A DNA stretch of 64,000 nucleotides from Actinokineospora fastidiosa. Lineage in GTDB: Bacteria > Actinomycetota > Actinomycetes > Mycobacteriales > Pseudonocardiaceae. A program made the translations under genes and the position numbers. Location of the stretch: contig NZ_BMRB01000001.1 of the NCBI RefSeq assembly GCF_014648415.1, positions 1,364,001-1,428,000 on the forward strand, given 5' to 3'. The notes under the pieces were generated by a model. The model saw only the letters and a program-made list of their open reading frames with translations. It did not search any database and had not been told where the DNA came from. The stretch's first letter is position 1, and the number at the start of each line of letters is the position of its first letter. Shown in pieces: positions 7,784 to 15,297 of this stretch.

Positions 7784-8425
7784 CTAATGTCCGATCTGTG
7801 CCGAAGCGCGCGGCTGCCAGGCGACGTAGGGCAGGAACGCCTGCGCCAGCGGGCCGATGAGCAGGGCGTACGCCGCCGTGCCCAGGCCCACCGTGCCGCC
7901 GAGCAGCCACCCGGTGACGAGCACCACGACCTCGATGGCCGTGCGCACCACCCGCAGCGAGAAGCGGGACCGGGCGGCCAGGCCGGTCATCAGCCCGTCG
8001 CGGGGGCCGGGGCCGAGCCGGACGCCGATGTAGGCGGCCGTCGCCAGTCCATTGAGGACGATCCCGGCGACGAGCATGGCCGCGCGCACCGCCAGGTGCT
8101 CCGGCGTCGGCAGCAGGTACAGCGTCAGGTCGACCGCCACCGAGATGATGACGATGTTGGCCACCGTGCCCACCCCCGGCCGCTGCCGGATCGGGATCCA
8201 GCACAGCAGCACCGCGACGCTGACCAGCGCGGTCACCGTCCCGTAGCTCAGCCCCGTCAGCTTGTGCAGCGCCTCGTGCAGCACGTCCCACGGGGCCAGG
8301 CCCAGCGCCGCCTCGATCTGCAGGCCCATGCTCGCGCCGTAGAGGGCCAGACCCCCGACGAGTTGGGGCAGGCGGCGGCCGGGGCGGACCCGGACCGGGA
8401 CAGGGCTGAGGTCGAGAGCGGTCAT
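7784..8425 (-). CDS. yczE: YczE/YyaS-type membrane protein
   Basis: Membrane protein of 213 residues with about five transmembrane segments. It belongs to the YczE/YitT-like family, shown by GLALYGASMGLQIEAALGLAPWDVLHEAL near the N-terminus and RLGPGPRDGLMTGL in the middle. The biochemical role of YczE is not established. It is divergent from a MocR-type regulator with a shared promoter region, the same pairing as yczE/yczR in Bacillales. ATG at 8423-8425; GGGAG-like sequence is weak. Confidence 0.88.
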   Translation of the reverse strand: MTALDLSPVPVRVRPGRRLPQLVGGLALYGASMGLQIEAALGLAPWDVLHEALHKLTGLSYGTVTALVSVAVLLCWIPIRQRPGVGTVANIVIISVAVDLTLYLLPTPEHLAVRAAMLVAGIVLNGLATAAYIGVRLGPGPRDGLMTGLAARSRFSLRVVRTAIEVVVLVTGWLLGGTVGLGTAAYALLIGPLAQAFLPYVAWQPRASAQIGH

Positions 8426-8444
8426 GGGAGCAATCCTCACTGAG

Positions 8445-8491
8445 ATTGGCCTGTGCACCGATAGCCAATCGGCATAAATTGGCCTGGTGCA
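8445..8491. promoter_or_regulatory. Probable YczR operator: two direct repeats and one inverted half-site
   Basis: ATTGGC occurs at 8445-8450 and 8478-8483 as direct repeats 33 bp apart (about three helical turns), extended as ATTGGCCTGTGCA and ATTGGCCTGGTGCA. Between them, GCCAAT at 8464-8469 is the same half-site inverted. Two direct plus one inverted half-site is the known architecture of MocR operators. The distal copy runs into the regulator's own start codon, so autorepression is plausible. Confidence 0.7.
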
Positions 8492-9911
8492 TCCCGTGGG
8501 ACGAATCTCCGGAGCCCGATTGGCCCGCCTGCTGGGCGGCTGGCAGACCGGCGGCAGGCCGGGCTCGGCCGCGCTCGCCGGCGCCCTGCGCCTGCTCGTG
8601 CTCGACGGCAGGCTGCCGCCCGGCACCGCGCTGCCCGCCGAGCGCGAGGTCGCCGCCGCCCTCGGCGTCAGCCGGACCCTGGTCGCCGCGGCCTGGGACG
8701 TCCTGCGCGCCGAGGACCTGGTCCGCACCCGTCGCGGCGCAGGCACCTGGACGGCGCTGCCCGGACCCGGCCGCGGCCCCGACGACGCGGGCGAGCAGCC
8801 GCTCGACCTGGCCCGCGCCGCGCCCGCCGCGCCGCCCGCCGTCGCCCACGCCCTCGACGCCGTGCGCGGCGTCTTCGCCGCCGAACTGGCGGGCCACGGC
8901 TACCACGACTACGGGCTCGACGTCCTGCGCGAGCGCCTGGCCGCCCGCTACACCGCCCGCGGCCTGCCCACCTCGGCGGACCAGATCCTGGTCACCAACG
9001 GCGCCCACCACGCGCTGGCCCTGGTGCTGCGCGCGTTCACCGGTCCCGGCGACCGCGTGCTCGTCGAGCAGCCGACCTACCCCAACGCCATCGACGCCAT
9101 CACCGCGGCGCACGCCATCCCGGTCGCCGTCCCGCTGCTCGACGACGGGTGGGACCTCGACGGCATCGCCGCGGCGCTGCGCCAGGCGGGCCCGCGGCTG
9201 GCCTACGCGATCGTCGACTTCCACAACCCGACCGGGCACCTGCTCGACGCCGACGGCCGCGACCGGCTGGCCCGGCTGGCCGCGCGCGCCCGCACGCCGC
9301 TGGTCGTCGACGAGACGCTCGCCGAACTCGACCTGCGCGCGCCCGCGCGCCCGCCCGCCCCGCTGTCGGGGCCCGGCACGGTGATCACCATCGGGTCGGC
9401 GGGCAAGTCGCACTGGGGCGGCCTGCGGCTGGGCTGGGTGCGCGCCGACGCCGAGGTCGTGCGCAGGCTCGCCGCCGCCCGGCACGCCTTCGACCTGGGA
9501 TCCCCGGTGCTGGAGCAGCTGGTGCTGGCCGAGCTCTACGCCGACCCGGAGCCCGCGCTGGCGCACCGCCGCGCCGAGCTGGCCGCCCAGCGGGACGTGC
9601 TGGCGGCCGCCGTGCGCGAACACTGCCCGGACTGGGCGTTCCGAGTGCCCGACGGCGGGCTGAGCCTGTGGTGCGAGCTGCCCGGGCCGATCGGGTCGCG
9701 GCTGGCCGTGGCCGCGCGGGCGGTCGGGGTGCGGGTGGCGCCGGGGTCGCGGTTCAGCGCCCACGGCGGGCTGGAGCGGTGGCTGCGGCTGCCGTTCACC
9801 CTGCCGGGGGACCGGCTCGGCGAGGCCGTGCGCAGACTGTCGCTGGTCGCCGCGTCCGTCACCGGATCGCCTGGTTCGGAGGGAACCGACGGGCTCATCC
9901 CGGTCGCCTGA
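8487..9911 (+). CDS. yczR: MocR/GntR-type regulator with aminotransferase domain
   Basis: PLP-dependent transcription factor of 474 residues. A GntR winged helix lies at roughly residues 25-90 (GTALPAEREVAAALGVSRTLV). An aminotransferase fold type I domain follows, with NGAHHALALVLRA, DFHNPTGHLL and the PLP-binding lysine Lys307 in GSAGKSHWGGLRLGW. It should sense PLP or a PLP-aldimine and control yczE opposite. GTG start at 8487 lies within the distal operator copy and has no ribosome site, suggesting a leaderless message. A 43-base hairpin 40 bases after the stop probably terminates it. Confidence 0.9.
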   Translation: MHPVGRISGARLARLLGGWQTGGRPGSAALAGALRLLVLDGRLPPGTALPAEREVAAALGVSRTLVAAAWDVLRAEDLVRTRRGAGTWTALPGPGRGPDDAGEQPLDLARAAPAAPPAVAHALDAVRGVFAAELAGHGYHDYGLDVLRERLAARYTARGLPTSADQILVTNGAHHALALVLRAFTGPGDRVLVEQPTYPNAIDAITAAHAIPVAVPLLDDGWDLDGIAAALRQAGPRLAYAIVDFHNPTGHLLDADGRDRLARLAARARTPLVVDETLAELDLRAPARPPAPLSGPGTVITIGSAGKSHWGGLRLGWVRADAEVVRRLAAARHAFDLGSPVLEQLVLAELYADPEPALAHRRAELAAQRDVLAAAVREHCPDWAFRVPDGGLSLWCELPGPIGSRLAVAARAVGVRVAPGSRFSAHGGLERWLRLPFTLPGDRLGEAVRRLSLVAASVTGSPGSEGTDGLIPVA

Positions 9912-9950
9912 GTGGTGGCCGTGCGGGAGAGCCGAGTAAGAACCGACAAG

Positions 9951-9993
9951 GCGGTGCGCTGGATGGCGCTCTCCACGCCATCCAGCGCACCGC
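9951..9993. terminator. Strong hairpin, probable terminator of the MocR gene
   Basis: Perfect 18-bp inverted repeat with a 7-base loop (CTCTCCA), 40 bases after the regulator's stop. No T-tract follows, as is common for actinomycete terminators. It is the first of several inverted repeats filling the 9912-10333 gap. Confidence 0.65.
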
Positions 9994-10020
9994 GTTCCCC
10001 GGCCTGCCCGCCGAGGTCAT

Positions 10021-10049
10021 CCCCGGCACGGCCCCACGTCGTGCCGGGG
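10021..10049. repeat. Inverted repeat, 10-bp arms
   Basis: CCCCGGCACG at 10021-10030 pairs perfectly with 10040-10049 around a 9-base loop. Second hairpin in the convergent intergenic gap. Confidence 0.7.
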
Positions 10050-10065
10050 CGGCGGGCGGCCAAGG

Positions 10066-10103
10066 CGCCTCGACCACCGCGGGGGCATCGCGGTGTCGAG
10101 GCG
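10066..10103. repeat. Hairpin A of a homologous hairpin pair
   Basis: Arms 10066-10081 and 10089-10103 pair with a single bulged C; the loop is GGGGCAT. The apical part is identical in sequence and loop to the hairpin at 10156-10188, but the stems differ at paired positions that keep pairing (A-T here, G-C there; T-A here, C-G there). Confidence 0.75.
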
Positions 10104-10107
10104 GGGA

Positions 10108-10140
10108 GCCGATCCGTCCTGGCGCGGTAGGCGGATCGGC
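10108..10140. repeat. Inverted repeat, 9-bp arms
   Basis: GCCGATCCG (10108-10116) and CGGATCGGC (10132-10140) pair perfectly around a 15-base loop. It lies between the two homologous hairpins. Confidence 0.65.
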
Positions 10141-10155
10141 GGGTCTGGGGGTGTG

Positions 10156-10188
10156 CCCCGACGCCGCGGGGGCATCGCGGCGTCGGGG
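10156..10188. repeat. Hairpin B of a homologous hairpin pair
   Basis: Perfect 13-bp stem (10156-10168 with 10176-10188) and the same GGGGCAT loop as hairpin A, 90 bases away. Conserved loop plus compensatory stem changes point to a repeated structural element rather than chance symmetry. Confidence 0.75.
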
Positions 10189-10244
10189 CGATGACCCCCG
10201 CTCGCGCCCGGGCGCGGTCGGGCACGAACGGGTTGGTCGCGAGG

Positions 10245-10285
10245 CGATCGGTCATGGGTCGATCGGTCACGGGTCGATCGGTCAT
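10245..10285. repeat. Short tandem repeat, 15-bp unit
   Basis: CGATCGGTCATGGGT (10245-10259) is followed by a one-mismatch copy (10260-10274) and a partial third copy (10275-10285). It closes the repeat-rich gap, just beyond the 3' end of the secreted-protein gene. Each unit contains the palindrome CGATCG. Confidence 0.8.
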
Positions 10286-10333
10286 CGGAAGGATCAGCCC
10301 GGAAAAGGGCACACGTGTCCCGCGGGAACGGGG

Positions 10334-11125
10334 TCAGTCAGGTCGGCACGTCGGGGAGCCCGCGGCCTCGACCGCGGCGCCGAGCACCTGGGGGTAGACG
10401 ATCGGCCAACCGCCGGACGGCGTGGCTGCGTGATCGCGGGTGGCCAGCACGCCGAGCGCGCCGCGGGCCTGGCCGCCGCCGTCGTGCGCCGACCCGGCCG
10501 AGGACCCGGAGGCGGGCGTGCTCGGCGCGGGCGGGGCGGGCGGCTCCGCGGGCCGCTCGGCGGGCGCGGTGCGCTCGCCGTCGTCCGACGGCTCGGCCGC
10601 GACGGCCGCCGCGACGGGCGCGGCCGGGGCCCGGTGGACCTCGACGGCGCGGGTGGCGGGGGCGGGCGCGGGCTTGACGGACGCGGGCGCCCTGGCGGGC
10701 GGGGCGGCCTTCTGCGGGGCGGGCACGACGGCGACCGGCACGGGGTCCGCCACCGAGGCGGTGGTGACCTCGCGCGGGCCGGGTCCGTAGTCCACGCCGC
10801 CGTAGGTGGTCGTGTTCTCGACCTCGACGCCGCGGGTCGAGCTGGCCGACCCCTGCGCGGAGCTGGTCTGCTCGGGCTCCGGCTCCTCGGCGGCGTACTC
10901 CTGCCGCTGCGGCTGGGGGTCGACGACCTCGAACGCGGAGTGGATGAGGGTGGAGATGTCCTCGCCCGCCGCGGCCCGGTCTATCAGCTCATCGGTCAGA
11001 TCGGACAGTCCGGAGTCGGCGGTCGCCGCGGTGGCGCCGATGAGCCAGCCGCAGAACAGGAATCCGGCGACCACCGCCAGCCTGCGCAACCAGAGCAGCG
11101 AGGCGCGGGCGCGTGTGGTGTCCAC
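10334..11125 (-). CDS. Secreted or membrane-anchored Ala/Pro-rich protein
   Basis: Protein of 263 residues with no recognised catalytic domain. A basic N-terminus is followed by one hydrophobic segment (about residues 13-36) ending ATAATADS, a signal peptide with a possible AxA cleavage site. The mature part begins with a short predicted helix (GLSDLTDELIDRAAAGEDISTLIHSAF) and then becomes disordered, rich in Ala, Pro and Glu. The C-terminal stretch GALGVLATRDHAATPSGGW may be a conserved tail. It probably lies in the cell envelope. Coding reality is supported by consistent GC-rich third positions and the signal peptide. Confidence 0.75.
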   Translation of the reverse strand: MDTTRARASLLWLRRLAVVAGFLFCGWLIGATAATADSGLSDLTDELIDRAAAGEDISTLIHSAFEVVDPQPQRQEYAAEEPEPEQTSSAQGSASSTRGVEVENTTTYGGVDYGPGPREVTTASVADPVPVAVVPAPQKAAPPARAPASVKPAPAPATRAVEVHRAPAAPVAAAVAAEPSDDGERTAPAERPAEPPAPPAPSTPASGSSAGSAHDGGGQARGALGVLATRDHAATPSGGWPIVYPQVLGAAVEAAGSPTCRPD

Positions 11126-11310
11126 GGCCTCACCCCACTTCCGTCCCGGCGGTTCCCGATGCCGCTACGACGACCCAGCCACTATCCAGCACCGAGTCGC
11201 GTCACCGCACCCTAACCGGGCGGGTTCCACCCGGAAAGACGGATACCTCCGCCCGAACCACGGGTGGCGCAGTCACAGACGGTGGAATTCAGCCGATCGG
11301 GTGACGGGGG

Positions 11311-12477
11311 TCAGCGGAGTTTGCGCAGTCGTGCCAAAGCCTCGTCGATCACTTCGTCCTTTTTGCAGAAGGCGAACCGCACCAGGTGGCGCCAGCGGTC
11401 GGGGTTGTCGGTGAACACCTGCACGGGAACGCCTGCCACGCCTGCCTTCTCCGGCAGCTCGCGGCACAGTTGTAGGCCGTCGGTGAAACCCAGCGGGCGC
11501 ACGTCGGCGCACACGAAGTAGGTGCCCTCGGTCCGCCGCACCGCGAAGCCCGCGTCGGCCAGGCCAGCGGACAGCCGCTCGCGCTTGTCCGACAGCGACT
11601 CGCGCAGCGCGGCCACCCAGGCGTCCTCATGGGACAGCGCGTGCGCCACGGCGGGCTGGAACGGCGCGCCGCCGACGAAGGTCATGAACTGCTTGGCCGC
11701 GCGCACCGCGCCCACCAGCGGCGCGGGCCCGCACACCCAGCCGATCTTCCAGCCCGTGCAGTTGTAGCTCTTGCCCGCGCTGGAGATGGTCAGCGTGCGC
11801 TCGGCCATGCCCGGGAACGCGCCCAGCGGCAGGTGGGCGTGCCCGTCGAAGACCAGGTCCTCGTACACCTCGTCGCAGATGGCGATCAGGTCGTGCTCGG
11901 CGCAGACCGCCGCGATCCCGGCCAGCTCATCGCGGGTGAACACCGTGCCGGTCGGGTTGTGCGGGCTGTTGACGAGGACCGCGCGCGTGCGCGGGGTCAC
12001 CGCGGCGCGCAGCGCGTCGACGTCGACGCCGAAGCGGCCGGACTCCTGCTCGGCCAGCGACACCGTCACCCGGGTCGCGCCCGCCATGGCGACCGACGCG
12101 GCGTAGGAGTCGTAGTAGGGCTCGAACACGATCACCTCGTCGCCGGGCTCGACCAGCGAGAGCAGCGACGCCGCGATGGCCTCGGTAGCGCCCACGGTGA
12201 CCAGCACCTCGGTGTCGGGGTCGAACTCCTGGCCGAAGCGGGCCCGCCGGGCGGCGATCGCGGCCCGCAGCTCGGGCATGCCCGGCCCCGGCGGGTACTG
12301 GTTGACGCCCTCGCCGATGGCCCGCTGCGCGCGCTCCAGCATCGCCTCGGGGCCGTCGGTGTCCGGGAAGCCCTGGCCGAGGTTCACCGCTCCGGTCCGC
12401 ACGGCCAGTGCGGTCATCTCGGCGAAGATGGTCGAGGTGAACGGCCGCAGTCGCGGCACCAGCGGGGTCTCCGACAT
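11311..12477 (-). CDS. dapC: PLP-dependent aminotransferase, probable N-succinyldiaminopimelate aminotransferase
   Basis: Fold type I aminotransferase of 388 residues, close in length and pattern to actinobacterial DapC (M. tuberculosis Rv0858c). DapC transfers an amino group from glutamate to N-succinyl-2-amino-6-ketopimelate in lysine/meso-DAP synthesis. Visible motifs are NLGQGFPDTDGP, NQYPPGPG, VTVGATEAIAA, NSPHNPTG, CDEVYEDL and the PLP lysine in SSAGKSYNCTGWKIGW. The C-terminal RFAFCKK contains the carboxylate-binding Arg region. Kynurenine aminotransferase-like proteins share these motifs, so the substrate is inferred. Divergent from the DUF445 gene with 21 bases between starts. Confidence 0.85.
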   Translation of the reverse strand: MSETPLVPRLRPFTSTIFAEMTALAVRTGAVNLGQGFPDTDGPEAMLERAQRAIGEGVNQYPPGPGMPELRAAIAARRARFGQEFDPDTEVLVTVGATEAIAASLLSLVEPGDEVIVFEPYYDSYAASVAMAGATRVTVSLAEQESGRFGVDVDALRAAVTPRTRAVLVNSPHNPTGTVFTRDELAGIAAVCAEHDLIAICDEVYEDLVFDGHAHLPLGAFPGMAERTLTISSAGKSYNCTGWKIGWVCGPAPLVGAVRAAKQFMTFVGGAPFQPAVAHALSHEDAWVAALRESLSDKRERLSAGLADAGFAVRRTEGTYFVCADVRPLGFTDGLQLCRELPEKAGVAGVPVQVFTDNPDRWRHLVRFAFCKKDEVIDEALARLRKLR

Positions 12478-12498
12478 GGGGCCACCTTCTCACGGACA

Positions 12499-13782
12499 AT
12501 GGCGGCTGTGGACCACCCGAGCGCCCTGGCCCCCGTGCCCGCCGAGCTGGAGAAGCGCCGCGCCCTGCGCCGGATGAAGGGCGTCGCGCTGGCCTTCCTC
12601 GGCGGCGCGACCCTGATCTTCCTGGCCATGACCCTGTGGCAGTCGGCGGGCGCGCCGCCGTGGGTGGGCTACGTCAAGGCCGCCGCCGAGGCGGGCATGG
12701 TCGGCGCGCTGGCCGACTGGTTCGCCGTGACCGCGCTGTTCCGCCGCCCGCTCGGCCTGCCGATCCCGCACACGGCGATCATCCCGACGAAGAAGGACCA
12801 GCTCGGGCAGAGCCTGGGCGACTTCGTGGGGTCGAACTTCCTGTCCGAGGACGTCGTGCGCGAGCGGCTGCGGCGCGTCGGCGTCGCGGCGAAGCTCGGC
12901 GCGTGGCTGGCGCGGCGGGAGAACGCCGACCGGGTCACCGCCGAGCTGTCCACCGCTGCGGGCGGGCTGGTGACCGTGCTGCGCGACGACGACGTGCAGG
13001 CGGTGGTCGAGCAGGCCGTCGTCAAGCGGATCATGGACGCGCCGTGGGGGCCGCCGCTGGGCAAGGTGCTGGAGCGGGTGTTCGCCGACGGCTCGCACCA
13101 CAAGCTCGTCGACCTGCTCTGCGACCAGGCCTACGAGTGGGTGCAGGGCAACCACGACCAGATCGTCACCGTCGTCTCCGGCCGCTCGCCCACGTGGTCG
13201 CCGAAGTTCGTCGACGCCCTGGTGGCCGACAAGGTCTACAACGAGGCGTTATCGTTCGCCTGGAACGTCAAGACCGACGTCAACCACCCGATGCGGCTGG
13301 CGCTGGACCGCTTCCTCGGCGAGTTCGCCCACGACCTGCAGCACGACCCGAAGGTCATGGGCAAGGCCGAGGCGCTCAAGCAGCAGGTCGTCGACCACCC
13401 CGAGGTGCAGAAGCTCATCGGCTCCATCTGGGCGACGGCCAAGCGCCTGCTGCTCGACGCCGCGGGCGACCCGTCCAGCGAGCTGCGGACCCGGGTCCGC
13501 GCGGGCCTGGTGACCCTGGGCGAGCGCCTGGAGTCCGACGACGCGCTGCGCGCCAAGGCCGACGGCTGGGTCGAGGGCGCCGCGGCGCACGTCGTGCTCA
13601 ACTACCGCGACGAGATCACGACGCTGATCACCGACACGGTCCGCCGCTGGGACGGCGAGGAGACCGCGCGCAAGGTCGAGCTGCAGGTCGGCAGGGACCT
13701 GCAGTTCATCAGGATCAACGGCACGGTGGTCGGCGCGCTGGCCGGGCTGGCGATCTACACCGTCGCCCAGCTCATCGGCTGA
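12499..13782 (+). CDS. DUF445 membrane-associated protein
   Basis: Protein of 427 residues of the DUF445 (YheB/YjiN-like) family, function unknown. An N-terminal transmembrane helix (residues 30-50, VALAFLGGATLIFLAMTLW) is followed by the family signature AAEAGMVGALADWFAVTALFRRPLGLPIPHTAIIPTKKD. A long helical region and a C-terminal hydrophobic segment (VVGALAGLAIYTVAQLIG) complete it. ATG at 12499, where the conserved protein begins; the open frame upstream is antisense to dapC. The close divergent start with dapC suggests a shared promoter region. Confidence 0.88.
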   Translation: MAAVDHPSALAPVPAELEKRRALRRMKGVALAFLGGATLIFLAMTLWQSAGAPPWVGYVKAAAEAGMVGALADWFAVTALFRRPLGLPIPHTAIIPTKKDQLGQSLGDFVGSNFLSEDVVRERLRRVGVAAKLGAWLARRENADRVTAELSTAAGGLVTVLRDDDVQAVVEQAVVKRIMDAPWGPPLGKVLERVFADGSHHKLVDLLCDQAYEWVQGNHDQIVTVVSGRSPTWSPKFVDALVADKVYNEALSFAWNVKTDVNHPMRLALDRFLGEFAHDLQHDPKVMGKAEALKQQVVDHPEVQKLIGSIWATAKRLLLDAAGDPSSELRTRVRAGLVTLGERLESDDALRAKADGWVEGAAAHVVLNYRDEITTLITDTVRRWDGEETARKVELQVGRDLQFIRINGTVVGALAGLAIYTVAQLIG

Positions 13783-13788
13783 CGGCGC

Positions 13789-14256
13789 CTAGAGGCTGAG
13801 CTTGGCGCGCTCGCGCCAGGCCCGCGCCTTCTCCCGGTTGCCGCAGACGCGCATCGAGCACCAGGTCCGGCTGCGGTTGCGCGAGCGGTCGAAGAAGGCC
13901 CACTGGCAGTCGTCGGCCGGGCAGATCTTGAACCGTTCCCACTCGTCGAGCACCGCGAGCCTGCTCGCCGCGGCGAGCACCGCGCCGGTGACATCAACCG
14001 CGGCGAACCTGGGTATGCCCGCCACGAGCTCGACCCGCACCTCGACCGGCGGGGGCGGGGGCGCGGGCGGTCCGCCGACGGCGGCCCGCAGTCCGGCCCG
14101 CACGGCCCGCACCCGCGCCAGCGGCCCGCCGGTCAGTCCCCGGTCGGCCAGCCAGGCCTGCCAGGCCAGCGGATCGGCCAGGACGTCGGTGCCGCGGTCG
14201 AGGTCGACCGTGTTGAGGAAATCGAGAACCAGCTCCACGTCGTGGTCGGTGGTCAC
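13789..14256 (-). CDS. CGNR zinc-finger / ABATE-domain regulator
   Basis: Protein of 155 residues. The N-terminal ABATE domain starts VELVLDFLNTVDLDRG. The C-terminal CGNR zinc finger contains CPADDCQWAFFDRSRNRSRTWCSMRVCGN, in which four cysteines would bind zinc. Such proteins are putative stress-related transcription factors. GTG at 14254-14256 is used because the conserved domain starts there; an upstream in-frame ATG at 14319 would add an unconserved leader. Divergent from the VOC gene, a possible target. Confidence 0.87.
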   Translation of the reverse strand: MTTDHDVELVLDFLNTVDLDRGTDVLADPLAWQAWLADRGLTGGPLARVRAVRAGLRAAVGGPPAPPPPPVEVRVELVAGIPRFAAVDVTGAVLAAASRLAVLDEWERFKICPADDCQWAFFDRSRNRSRTWCSMRVCGNREKARAWRERAKLSL

Positions 14257-14340
14257 GACACCACTGTAGGCCCGATACCGGTTGCAGCGATCGGAGATAA
14301 CCCCCATACTCAAGATCACCGGTTACGAATGGAGGATGAC

Positions 14341-14709
14341 ATGGCTGACTCCCGGCCCACCCGGCTCACCGTCGTGCTGGACTGCCCCGATCCCGCCGCC
14401 CTCGCCGACTTCTACCGGCGCGTGCTGGAGTGGCCCGATGAGCCGGAGGTCGACGACGACGGCGGCTGGGTGAACCTCGACGGCCCGCTCGGCCGGATCG
14501 CGTTCCAGCGCATCCCCGACTACGTCGCCCCGACCTGGCCCGGCGGGGAGCACCCGCAGATGCTGCACCTGGACCTGCGGGTCGACGACCTCGACGCGGG
14601 CCACGAGCGCGTCACGGCCCTGGGCGCGAAGCTCCTCGACGAGACCTACGCCAAGTCCTTCCGGGTCTACGCCGACCCGGCGGGCCACCCGTTCTGCCTG
14701 ACCGTCTGA
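14341..14709 (+). CDS. VOC-superfamily (glyoxalase/bleomycin resistance-like) protein
   Basis: Single-domain VOC protein of 122 residues. The N-terminus RLTVVLDCPDPAALADFYRRVLEWP and C-terminal FRVYADPAGHPFCLTV are typical of the glyoxalase_6 type. Candidate metal or substrate residues are His in MLHLDLRV and Glu/Asp near the end. The role could be an isomerase, dioxygenase or antibiotic-sequestering protein. ATG at 14341 follows GGAGG by five bases. Divergent from the CGNR regulator. Confidence 0.85.
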   Translation: MADSRPTRLTVVLDCPDPAALADFYRRVLEWPDEPEVDDDGGWVNLDGPLGRIAFQRIPDYVAPTWPGGEHPQMLHLDLRVDDLDAGHERVTALGAKLLDETYAKSFRVYADPAGHPFCLTV

Positions 14710-14740
14710 TCGGATCTTCCCAGCTAGACCGCCTATTCAC

Positions 14741-14766
14741 GGGGTGTATACGCGTGTTGTAGAGTC
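14741..14766. promoter_or_regulatory. Possible PadR operator/promoter before the exporter operon
   Basis: An AT-richer stretch just upstream of padR contains GTATAC and a CACG/CGTG symmetry (CACGGGGTGTATACGCGTG). Placement within 35 bases of the start fits an autoregulatory operator overlapping the -10 region. Inferred from position only. Confidence 0.35.
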
Positions 14767-14772
14767 GCCGGC

Positions 14773-15297
14773 ATGTCAATCGGACACGCCCTGCTCGGCC
14801 TGCTGGAAACAGGGCCGCGGCACGGATACGACCTCAAGCGCGTCTACGACGAGCACTTCGGGCAGGACCGCCCCCTGGCCTACGGGCAGGTCTACGCCAC
14901 GCTCTCGCGGCTGCTGAAGAACGGACTGGTGGAGGAGCGCGGCGTCGAGGCCGGGGGCGGTCCCGAGCGCAAGCGCTACGCGATCACCGACGCCGGGGTC
15001 ACCGACCTCGGCGCCTGGCTGGTGACCCCGGAGAACCCGCAGGTGTACCTGCAGAGCGCGCTCTACACGAAGGTCGTGCTCGCCCTCATGTCCGGCCGCA
15101 GCGCCGAGGAGGTGCTCGACGTCCAGCGGGCGGCGCACCTGCGGACCATGCGGGAGCTGACCAGGCGCAAGCAGGGCGGCGACCTGGCCGACCAGCTCAT
15201 CTGCGACCACGCGCTGTTCCACCTGGAAGCCGACCTGCGCTGGCTGGAGCTGACCGCCGCGCGGCTGACCGAGCTGGCCAAGGCGGTGGCGGAATGA
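14773..15297 (+). CDS. PadR-family transcriptional regulator
   Basis: PadR-type repressor of 174 residues. The winged helix occupies residues 1-80: ALLGLLETGPRHGYDLKRVYDEHFG, then YGQVYATLSRLLKNGLVEE and a basic wing. The C-terminal helical dimerisation domain is PadR_C-like. It overlaps the ABC ATPase gene by four bases (ATGA) and heads a three-gene operon, so it probably represses its own operon until the exporter's substrate binds. Confidence 0.93.
   Translation: MSIGHALLGLLETGPRHGYDLKRVYDEHFGQDRPLAYGQVYATLSRLLKNGLVEERGVEAGGGPERKRYAITDAGVTDLGAWLVTPENPQVYLQSALYTKVVLALMSGRSAEEVLDVQRAAHLRTMRELTRRKQGGDLADQLICDHALFHLEADLRWLELTAARLTELAKAVAE

Larger units (their letters stand above)
9912..10333. 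other. Gene-free convergent intergenic gap filled with repeats
   Basis: This 422-base stretch lies between two convergent 3' ends. It holds five inverted repeats and one short tandem repeat, listed separately. Open frames across it translate to low-complexity Arg/Pro-rich sequence and I do not regard them as genes. Confidence 0.8.

Noticed and set aside
9536-10312. Minus-strand frame with repeated MTDRP-like N-terminus
   Set aside because: It runs antisense through the MocR gene and the hairpin cluster; the repeated peptide simply reflects the 15-bp DNA tandem repeat.
14260-14340. ACCGGTT direct repeats between CGNR and VOC genes
   Set aside because: Short 7-mers with a palindromic core occur often in GC-rich DNA; too weak to call an operator.
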